A stretch of 5,624 nucleotides of DNA from Dehalococcoidia bacterium UBA3254 (GTDB lineage: Bacteria; Chloroflexota; Dehalococcoidia; Dehalococcoidales; UBA3254). Positions 1-5,087 of this stretch are shown in pieces. The notes beneath the pieces are model-generated. The model had not been told where the DNA came from and ran no database searches. It was given only the letters and a program-made list of their open reading frames with translations. The position numbers and the translations under genes were made by a program. Within the stretch, counting starts at the first letter, position 1; each line of letters opens with the position of its first letter. The stretch is from the NCBI GenBank assembly GCA_002362735.1, contig DEUU01000341.1:1-5624 (forward strand), read 5' to 3'.

Positions 1-22
1 TACCTAGCTGAGCTACACTCCT
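1..22 (-). tRNA. 5' end of a tRNA gene (partial, isotype unknown)
   Basis: Read on the minus strand from position 22, the sequence fits the start of a tRNA. Seven acceptor bases (AGGAGTG) are followed by T8 and A9, the D-stem strand GCTC, and a D-loop AGCTAGGTA with the conserved GG. The other two thirds, including the anticodon, lie left of the window, so the isotype cannot be read. A first base of A is uncommon and occurs for example in some Firmicutes tRNA-Trp, but that is only a hint. The upstream stretch is AT-rich, with no promoter I can call firmly. Confidence 0.75.
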
Positions 23-157
23 ATATCAATTTACTATCTTATCATAAATCCCCTTAAATATTAAATCGCCGGAATAGAACGGCTGCAGGGCTAAAATAGG
101 ATAGCAGTGATATTCTAACAAATTTTTGGAAAAATGCAATTGTGATTTCTAGCATAG

Positions 158-187
158 TTGGCTTATATTTAAAATCTATGATAAAAT
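158..187 (+). promoter_or_regulatory. Putative sigma-70-type promoter of the small ORF
   Basis: A -35-like TTGGCT lies at 158-163 and a -10 TAAAAT at 182-187, 18 bases apart. TG at 179-180 forms an extended -10 (TGATAAAAT). Transcription would begin near 194, giving a leader of about 29 bases before the ATG at 223. The surroundings are AT-rich, so chance matches are common, but the promoter, Shine-Dalgarno and ORF occur in the right order. Confidence 0.45.
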
Positions 188-222
188 TAACCCGTTATCA
201 AATAATTTGAAAAGGTACTGCA

Positions 223-351
223 ATGGCTGAAAAAAAACTGACTGACTTAAAAGAATTTATTGAGAGTGTCAATAAAAAGAACAAGAATCATAACGGCAAA
301 GCAACTCAATTTGCCTTCGTCAACAAGAAAAGAAAACACCTCCGAGCTTAA
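223..351 (+). CDS. Small lysine-rich basic protein, 42 aa, unknown function
   Basis: This 42-codon ORF runs from ATG at 223 to TAA at 349-351. It has a Shine-Dalgarno-like GAAAAGG ending at 215, seven bases before the ATG, and a candidate promoter at 158-187. The product begins MAEKKLTDLKEF and ends NKKRKHLRA. It has 10 Lys and 2 Arg against 4 acidic residues, so it is strongly basic, and it has no cysteine, signal peptide or membrane segment. The N-terminal third could form an amphipathic helix; the C-terminal half is a Lys/Asn/His-rich tail. I do not recognise the family. Basic character suggests nucleic-acid or ribosome binding, but this is inference only. It is convergent with the radical SAM gene and is the only ORF in the AT-rich left end. 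It could be a chance ORF; the signals in front of it argue for a real gene. Confidence 0.5.
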   Translation: MAEKKLTDLKEFIESVNKKNKNHNGKATQFAFVNKKRKHLRA

Positions 352-365
352 ATCTTTAATTTAAG
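347..365. repeat. AT-rich inverted repeat over the small ORF stop codon
   Basis: CTTAAAT at 347-353 and ATTTAAG at 359-365 are perfect 7-base inverted arms around a five-base loop. The hairpin covers the TAA of the small ORF and lies between two convergent genes. Neither strand has a GC-rich stem or a T-run after it, so it is a poor intrinsic terminator. It may be chance in AT-rich sequence or a weak 3' end structure. Confidence 0.3.
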
Positions 366-447
366 AGACACTCAATTACAGATCAATCCATTGCTTCTTT
401 CGATCTTCGGGTTGACGCTTATCATTTCGAATCTGCTGAATTCCTGT

Positions 448-1437
448 TTAACTCTGCTTAAAGGGGTTGCCTTCGCGGTTAAAGTCCGGTAAATAGTTCG
501 CCGGGGCATCCATTTCCTGAAGCCACCCGTTCTCGAGTCCCAGTTTCTCAAGCAGGTTAACCACCTTTTCGTATTCCTCGTATCTGATAGTCCGGGACAG
601 TTCCGGAGTTTTTACCGCCAGATGACACGGGTAATACTGTGACATGACGCTTACGGTAATCGATGGAGAGACTTCTCGAGCCAGCCACGTCAGAGACTCC
701 TCGCTGCCGGCGATTCCGTCAGGCAGTATCAGGTGGCGGACAATGACTCCCCGGTAGGCTACCTCCTGTTCATCCACTTGCAAATCGCCCACCTGCCGGT
801 ACATCTCTTTGATAATCAGACGGTTATGAGTGACGTAGTCCTGAACCTGAGAGTATTTCTTTCCCTTTTCAGCGGAAGCATAACGGATGTCCGGTAAATA
901 GATATCCACTATTCCATCCAGCATTTTAACGGTTTCCAGAGAATCGTAGCCGCCGGTATTGTAGACCAGGGGAAGATGCAATCCCTGAGGAACAGCCTCC
1001 AGCAAAGCCTCTAGAATCTGGGGCACAAAATGGGACGGAGAGACCAGGTTGATATTATGGCAATTGAGTTCATTTTGAAGGTAGAGCATACGTTCCGCCA
1101 GAGTGTGACGGTCTGCTTCATTTTTCTGCTGCTGTTCGGGTTCCTGGCTGATCTGGAAGTTCTGGCAATAAATGCAGCGCATATTACAGTTGCCGAAAAA
1201 GATAGTCCCGGACCCCCGGCTCCCGGAGAGCGCCGGTTCTTCTCCCTGATGAGCACAACAGGAGGAAATCACGGGCTGCCGTCCCGAATGGCAAAATCCC
1301 CGTTTGTCCTCCAAACGGTTAATCCCGCAATTCAGGGGACAGATATCACAAGCTGCCAGCCGGGCAACCAGCAAATCCGCCCTGCGTTTCAATTCCCCGG
1401 ATTTAAATAACGCTAAATACCCCGGTTCTTTGCCCAT
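448..1437 (-). CDS. Radical SAM protein, PflX / COG1313 family (pyruvate formate-lyase activase-like)
   Basis: This complete 329-residue protein has the radical SAM signature CNMRCIYC (CX3CX2C, Cys84, Cys88, Cys91). That motif binds a [4Fe-4S] cluster which cleaves S-adenosylmethionine to a 5'-deoxyadenosyl radical. Before it is an N-terminal cysteine module, CDICPLNC at 30-37 with Cys49, as is typical of COG1313 proteins. The glycine-containing stretch around FFGNC and the motifs YNTGGYDS (159-166) and VDIYLPDIRYAS (177-188) fit the same family. The family resembles pyruvate formate-lyase activating enzyme and the AmmeMemoRadiSam radical SAM proteins, but its substrate is not established. 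No glycyl-radical enzyme or Memo/AMMECR1 gene is nearby in the window. The ATG at 1437 is supported by AGAAGGGG just upstream (1441-1448). The gene lies 21 bases past the gyrA terminator, so it is either expressed by readthrough or from a promoter I cannot see. It is likely cytoplasmic and oxygen-sensitive. Confidence 0.9.
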   Translation of the reverse strand: MGKEPGYLALFKSGELKRRADLLVARLAACDICPLNCGINRLEDKRGFCHSGRQPVISSCCAHQGEEPALSGSRGSGTIFFGNCNMRCIYCQNFQISQEPEQQQKNEADRHTLAERMLYLQNELNCHNINLVSPSHFVPQILEALLEAVPQGLHLPLVYNTGGYDSLETVKMLDGIVDIYLPDIRYASAEKGKKYSQVQDYVTHNRLIIKEMYRQVGDLQVDEQEVAYRGVIVRHLILPDGIAGSEESLTWLAREVSPSITVSVMSQYYPCHLAVKTPELSRTIRYEEYEKVVNLLEKLGLENGWLQEMDAPANYLPDFNREGNPFKQS

Positions 1438-1447
1438 TTTCCCCTTC

Positions 1448-1459
1448 TCACATCTGTGA
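1448..1459. repeat. 12-bp palindrome between terminator and radical SAM ribosome binding site
   Basis: TCACA and TGTGA flank a two-base centre (TC on the plus strand). The palindrome abuts the T-tract of the gyrA terminator on one side and overlaps the Shine-Dalgarno region of the radical SAM gene on the other. It could be an operator or an RNA hairpin that shades the ribosome binding site. No regulator is known for it, and a 12-bp palindrome can arise by chance. Confidence 0.25.
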
Positions 1460-1513
1460 AAAGAAAGAGCTGCAAAACCCCCTGAAATAGACCCTCAGGA
1501 GGAAGTGCAGCTC
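1459..1513 (-). terminator. Strong intrinsic terminator after gyrA
   Basis: On the minus strand, 23 bases after the gyrA stop, two 19-base arms (1513-1495 and 1485-1467) fold around a nine-base loop. The outer eight pairs (GAGCTGCA with TGCAGCTC) are perfect. A symmetric 3x3 mismatch follows, then eight inner pairs including one G-T. The stem is followed directly by TTTCTTTT at 1466-1459. It has the form of a Rho-independent terminator. The plus strand has no matching T-run, so it should act mainly on transcripts from gyrA. Confidence 0.88.
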
Positions 1514-1527
1514 CAGATATATTGGAG
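1511..1527 (-). repeat. Small hairpin overlapping the base of the gyrA terminator
   Basis: CTCCA and TGGAG form a five-base inverted repeat around a seven-base AT loop. Its last three bases on the minus strand (1513-1511) are also the first three of the terminator stem, so the full forms of both hairpins cannot exist together. It is much weaker than the terminator and may have no function. Confidence 0.25.
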
Positions 1528-1535
1528 ATTGATTC

Positions 1536-3971
1536 CTACTCCCAGGCAGCAATAGCCGCGACGCTATCACCCTCGTCCATAACCATGATCCCGACACCCT
1601 GAGTGTTGCGGCTGACGATACGGATACCTCCGCCTTCTTCGTCTTTGACAGGCGTCGAAATGACCATGCCGTCCTTGGAGATCAGCATCAATTGCTGGCT
1701 CTGAGTGACCAGTCTGGCTGCCACCACCTTGCCTGTCTTATCGGTTACCTTAAGTGTCTTGATGCCTGATCCGCCCCGGCTCTGTGTTTTGTAGTCGGAT
1801 ATAGGAGTCAGTTTACCATACCCATTGAGGGTTACCGCCAGCAGATAAGCATCCGGCAGGACCACATCCATGCTGACCAGTTTATCAGCATCTTCCAGAC
1901 GTATACCTCGCACGCCACCGCTGGTACGGGAACTACTGCGCAAACTGCTAACCGTAAAGCGGATAGACTGGCCCTGTTCGGTGATCAGAATGACATCATC
2001 TTTGTCCGTGGCCACACCGGTAGCCACAAGCTCGTCTCCTTCTTCAAGGTCCATCGCAATAATTCCGCTGCTACGGATAGAATCGAAAAATTCCAGAGAA
2101 GACTTCTTTATCTCGCCTTTTTCAGTCGCCATCAGCAGGAAGCACTCAGGCTTAAAGTCTGTGACGGAAACCACAGCAGTAACCCGCTCTCCCTCAACAA
2201 TAGGAAAAAGATTGATTACCGCCAGTCCTTTGGCCGTGCGGGAAGCGTCCGCCGGAATTTCATGGCACTTAAGGCTGAAGACCTTACCCATATTGGTAAA
2301 GAAGAAGAGGGTATCGTGAGTATCGGCAACGACCAGGAATTTGGCCGCATCCGCTTCCCGGATACCCATTCCTTTAACACCTTTGCCGCGGCGGTGTTGA
2401 GACCGGTAAGTCACTGCCGGGATTCTCTTGATGAATCCGCGGCCGCTTAGCGTCACCACCACTCTCTCATGCGGGACCTCTTCAATGGCGAATTCCATGA
2501 CGGACTGTTCGCTGATCTCGGTCCGGCGGGCATCGCCATATCTGGCTTTAAGCTGGCCCACTTCCTCTTTAACCAGGAAAAGAATCTTCTTTTTGTTGGC
2601 CAGCAAGTCTTCCAGGTAAGCGATGGTCTTAAGGACCTCGGCATATTCTTCGAGGATCTTGCTGCGTTCCAGGTTAGCCAGGCGGCGCAGCTGCATATCC
2701 AAAATAGCCTGAGCCTGTTTTTCGGAAAGGCTGAAACCGGACATCAAATTCTTGCGGGCGACCTCAGCCGTTTCGGATTCGCGTATGGTCTTGATCACGG
2801 CATCGATGTGGTCGAGGGCAATTTTCAAACCTTCCAGAATATGAGCCCTGGCTCTGGCTACACCCAGTTCGTACTTGGAACGACGGATGATTACTTCCTG
2901 GCGGAAGAGGATATAGTAATCGAGCGCTTCTTTCAGACTGATTACACGCGGCTGTCCATCCACCAGCGCCAGCATATTCACGAAAAAGGCAGATTGCATG
3001 GCAGTATATTTATAAAGCTGGTTTAAAACCTGAGGCGGCTGGGCTTCACGCTTTAACTCGATCACAATCCGCATACCCTGGCGGTCTGATTCATCGCGGA
3101 TTTCGCTGATCCCCAGTATTTTCTTATCTTTGATTAAAGTAGCAATTCTCTCCACCAGAGCTGCTTTATTGGTCTGATACGGAATTTCCGTAACAATAAT
3201 TTGGCGTCTGCCCATCCCGCCCGGAATATCCGAGACATGCACTTTCGCACGTACCACCACCCGGCCGTGGCCGGTGGCGTAGGCGCTGCGGATGCCTTCC
3301 TTGCCCAGAATAATACCGGCGGTAGGAAAGTCCGGTCCTTTAATAAATTGCATCAGATCATCAACCGTGGCTTCGGGATTGTCTACGAGATAAGAGATAG
3401 CGTCACAGACCTCGTTGAGGTTATGCGGGGGAATATTCGTTGCCATACCGACGGCGATACCGGAGCTGCCATTAACAAGCAAATTGGGCAGGAGCGCCGG
3501 CAAAACAGAGGGCTCTCTCAGGCTGTCATCGAAATTAGGGATGAAATCGACCGTGTCTTTATCAATGTCTACCAGCATCTGCTCCGCAATGGCGGCCAGA
3601 CGAGCTTCAGTGTAACGCATGGCAGCCGGAGGATCATTATCTACACTGCCAAAGTTCCCCTGTCCGTCTATAAGGGGATAACGCATTGAGAAATCCTGGG
3701 CCAAACGCACCATGGCGTCATAGACCGAAGCATCTCCATGGGGATGATATTTACCCAGTACATCGCCCACGATACGAGCGCTTTTTCGATGGGCGGAACT
3801 GTGAGTCAGTCCCATATCCTGCATCGAATACAGTATGCGGCGCTGGACCGGTTTTAAACCGTCCCGGACATCCGGCAAAGCCCGTGAGACGATGACGCTC
3901 ATGGCGTAGTCCAGATACGAGCTTTTTAACTCCTCTTCGATATTAACATTTCGGGTTGCCCCTATAACCAT
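1536..3971 (-). CDS. gyrA: DNA gyrase subunit A
   Basis: GyrA is the DNA breakage-reunion subunit of the A2B2 gyrase that introduces negative supercoils using ATP. This 811-residue protein is full length. The start [20 protein letters not shown], followed by [17 protein letters not shown], is the family hallmark. The catalytic tyrosine is Tyr120 in [10 protein letters not shown] (E. coli Tyr122). The quinolone region reads [18 protein letters not shown], with Ala81 at the E. coli Ser83 position and Asp85 at the Asp87 position. The winged-helix and tower domains fill about residues 30-490, including a coiled-coil segment near 365-465. The C-terminal beta-pinwheel runs from about 500, with the GyrA box at 525-531 reading QHRRGKG instead of Q(R/K)RGG(R/K)G. 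GyrA-type size and the box position favour GyrA over ParC. AGGAGG lies 11 bases before the ATG, inside the end of the upstream TPR gene, and an in-frame stop (3978-3980) rules out a longer start. It is probably co-transcribed with that gene and ends at the terminator at 1459-1513. gyrB is not in this window. Confidence 0.97.
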   Translation of the reverse strand: MVIGATRNVNIEEELKSSYLDYAMSVIVSRALPDVRDGLKPVQRRILYSMQDMGLTHSSAHRKSARIVGDVLGKYHPHGDASVYDAMVRLAQDFSMRYPLIDGQGNFGSVDNDPPAAMRYTEARLAAIAEQMLVDIDKDTVDFIPNFDDSLREPSVLPALLPNLLVNGSSGIAVGMATNIPPHNLNEVCDAISYLVDNPEATVDDLMQFIKGPDFPTAGIILGKEGIRSAYATGHGRVVVRAKVHVSDIPGGMGRRQIIVTEIPYQTNKAALVERIATLIKDKKILGISEIRDESDRQGMRIVIELKREAQPPQVLNQLYKYTAMQSAFFVNMLALVDGQPRVISLKEALDYYILFRQEVIIRRSKYELGVARARAHILEGLKIALDHIDAVIKTIRESETAEVARKNLMSGFSLSEKQAQAILDMQLRRLANLERSKILEEYAEVLKTIAYLEDLLANKKKILFLVKEEVGQLKARYGDARRTEISEQSVMEFAIEEVPHERVVVTLSGRGFIKRIPAVTYRSQHRRGKGVKGMGIREADAAKFLVVADTHDTLFFFTNMGKVFSLKCHEIPADASRTAKGLAVINLFPIVEGERVTAVVSVTDFKPECFLLMATEKGEIKKSSLEFFDSIRSSGIIAMDLEEGDELVATGVATDKDDVILITEQGQSIRFTVSSLRSSSRTSGGVRGIRLEDADKLVSMDVVLPDAYLLAVTLNGYGKLTPISDYKTQSRGGSGIKTLKVTDKTGKVVAARLVTQSQQLMLISKDGMVISTPVKDEEGGGIRIVSRNTQGVGIMVMDEGDSVAAIAAWE

Positions 3972-3977
3972 GTTCGG

Positions 3978-4790
3978 TTAAGCCTCCTGTTCCCAGTCTT
4001 TTTCTTCTTCAGCCTCTTCAGCCGGCTCCTCAGCCACCTCGACTCCTTCCTCGTTGTAAGCAACTGCCTCGCCCACGTCTTCCTCTTCTTCATACTCAGG
4101 TCTAAAGACCCGGTCAGAGACATACGGCTGAGTCTCTTCTACGCGTCTACCGAGGAAGGAAACCTGACCGATCTGACTCGGGTCCTGGAAAGTTTCCCGG
4201 ATGATGATAGAAATCATATTTTCACTGGAAGTTACAATGGCAGCCGTATATTTATTCCCGCCTTCCATCAGTTTAATCAGCCGCTGACCTTGTTTAGACG
4301 GGACCAGACCCAGGTATTCCTGATTTACGTTTTCTACGGACAGGCTGGAATCCTGCGATTTCAGGAGTACTTTATCCCCGGCCATCATTTTAATCAGCCT
4401 CTCCGAAGGAGCGATTTGATAGAGATTGACTACTCCGGCTTTGCCGATTTCTTCTATAAACAAGTGAGGCAAGGCTTTCTCATTATTGACTTTGCCCGTC
4501 ACGGCTTCTTCAATGAGATGGGTTAAACGCTGAATATTCTTTTTAGCGATAGTATTATATTGATCAAGGTGCAAAGCCTGCTCATACACTGCCTTTGCGT
4601 GATTGTAATCACCCAGCTCCATATAGGCTTTGCCCAGACGGTTATGAGCATCTACATCATTAGGAAAATTTTGAATAATTCCTTTATTCACATCTACGGA
4701 TTCCTGCCAGCGGCCTTCCATAGCTAAAGTAATCGCATGTTTGCTGGTTTGACGCCTCAATTTTCCCTGTTTATTTTCTTGATATGACAT
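3978..4790 (-). CDS. TPR protein with acidic C-terminal tail, upstream of and coupled to gyrA
   Basis: This is a cytoplasmic-type protein of 270 residues from the start chosen here; function unknown. Residues about 13-80 form two tetratricopeptide-like repeats (for example AHNRLGKAYMELGDYNHA), followed by a basic helix KKNIQRLTHL. TPRs normally mediate protein-protein contacts. Residues about 105-215 form a predicted beta-rich region with two related segments, RLIKMMAGDK (131-140) and RLIKLMEGGNK (170-180), and EYLGLVPSKQGQ between them. It is faintly HIRAN-like, but I would not assign it. Residues 231-270 are extremely acidic, with 20 Asp/Glu among 40 residues and one Lys. There is no signal peptide or membrane segment. 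A longer reading from ATG at 4802 exists, but ATG at 4790 has GGAG six bases upstream (4797-4800) while 4802 has no well-spaced site. The stop is six bases before gyrA, and a candidate promoter lies at 4867-4896. The operon position suggests a link with DNA topology or growth, which is inference. Confidence 0.85.
   Translation of the reverse strand: MSYQENKQGKLRRQTSKHAITLAMEGRWQESVDVNKGIIQNFPNDVDAHNRLGKAYMELGDYNHAKAVYEQALHLDQYNTIAKKNIQRLTHLIEEAVTGKVNNEKALPHLFIEEIGKAGVVNLYQIAPSERLIKMMAGDKVLLKSQDSSLSVENVNQEYLGLVPSKQGQRLIKLMEGGNKYTAAIVTSSENMISIIIRETFQDPSQIGQVSFLGRRVEETQPYVSDRVFRPEYEEEEDVGEAVAYNEEGVEVAEEPAEEAEEEKDWEQEA
3983..3988 (-). promoter_or_regulatory. gyrA ribosome binding site inside the end of the TPR gene
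   Basis: AGGAGG on the minus strand is a full anti-16S match, but it sits 11 bases before the gyrA ATG, longer than the usual 5-9. It lies within the last codons of the TPR gene, whose TAA (3980-3978) falls between it and the start. Ribosomes finishing the TPR gene would therefore cover the gyrA start region, which fits translational coupling. Confidence 0.7.
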
Positions 4791-4796
4791 CTTATT

Positions 4797-4800
4797 CTCC
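4797..4800 (-). promoter_or_regulatory. Ribosome binding site that decides the TPR protein start
   Basis: GGAG (followed by A) lies six bases upstream of the ATG at 4790, an ideal spacing. It is inside the first codons of the longer reading from ATG 4802, which itself has only AGG two bases upstream. This favours the shorter 270-residue product. Confidence 0.65.
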
Positions 4801-4824
4801 ATAACCTGATTTCCCAGGATTTTT

Positions 4825-4836
4825 CAATTCTAATTG
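4825..4836. repeat. 12-bp AT-rich palindrome in the TPR-gyrA leader
   Basis: CAATT and AATTG flank a two-base centre, between the candidate promoter and the TPR gene start. Its position just downstream of the predicted transcription start (near 4860) would suit an operator, but its AT-rich composition makes chance occurrence likely. Confidence 0.25.
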
Positions 4837-4866
4837 TAATCTAAATTGTTCATGGATCGCTCTAAT

Positions 4867-4896
4867 ATTTTAACACAAATCAGGCATAAATGTCCT
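4867..4896 (-). promoter_or_regulatory. Putative promoter of the TPR-gyrA operon
   Basis: On the minus strand, -35 AGGACA (4896-4891, sharing GACA with the consensus) is 18 bases from -10 TAAAAT (4872-4867), which is preceded by TGT to make an extended -10. Transcription would start near 4860 and give a leader of about 70 bases before the ATG at 4790. This is the best match in the gap between lysC and the TPR gene. Confidence 0.5.
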
Positions 4897-5087
4897 TACT
4901 GATAAGTTAGAAAAGGCAGCTTTCCCGGAAGTTAAATCTAACCAAACGACCTGGCGAAAAAATGATGGTTCGATATCCGGGTTTATTCAGCAGTGAAGTC
5001 TCTCAATCAGACTGCCTGATAAAAGGTTGGAAATCCCCCGTGTCCCGATGGACAAAGCTCGATTACGGTACCTCGGGAAAAGATAAA
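4897..5087. other. Noncoding gap after lysC with weak hairpins, no clear terminator
   Basis: No gene is supported here. Small inverted repeats occur: TCCCGA (5043-5048) with TCGGGA (5073-5078), TGTCC (5041-5045) with GGACA (5050-5054), and ATCAG (5006-5010) with CTGAT (5016-5020). None is followed on the minus strand by a T-run, so no intrinsic terminator for lysC can be called. A T-run at about 4958-4963 (minus strand) has no good stem before it. lysC may end through Rho or read through into the TPR gene. Confidence 0.5.

Noticed and set aside
1..22. tRNA gene as a mobile-element attachment site
   Set aside because: The tRNA 3' end, where integration normally occurs, is outside the window, and no integrase or flanking repeat is seen.
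352..492. In-frame open extension of the small ORF past its stop, with a hydrophobic stretch
   Set aside because: It would need readthrough of TAA and then runs into the 3' end of the radical SAM gene. Hydrophobic residues are expected from T-rich sequence.
1030..1410. 126-codon plus-strand ORF over the radical SAM gene
   Set aside because: The opposite strand encodes the CX3CX2C cluster and N-terminal cysteine module; this frame has no coherent protein features.
2469..3026. 185-codon plus-strand ORF inside gyrA
   Set aside because: Antisense to strongly conserved GyrA tower-domain sequence, with no recognisable domain. It is explained by codon usage of the opposite strand.
3201..3689. 162-codon plus-strand ORF inside gyrA
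   Set aside because: Antisense shadow of the GyrA catalytic region, with no start signals.
4791..4802. Longer TPR protein starting at ATG 4802
   Set aside because: Only AGG two bases upstream, while the ATG at 4790 has GGAG at six bases. Possible, but the less likely start.
4990..5020. Overlapping short inverted repeats (GCAGT/ACTGC, AGTCT/AGACT, ATCAG/CTGAT) resembling switching RNA structures
   Set aside because: Stems are only five bases, there is no T-run, and no known riboswitch or T-box motif is visible, so chance is the simpler explanation.
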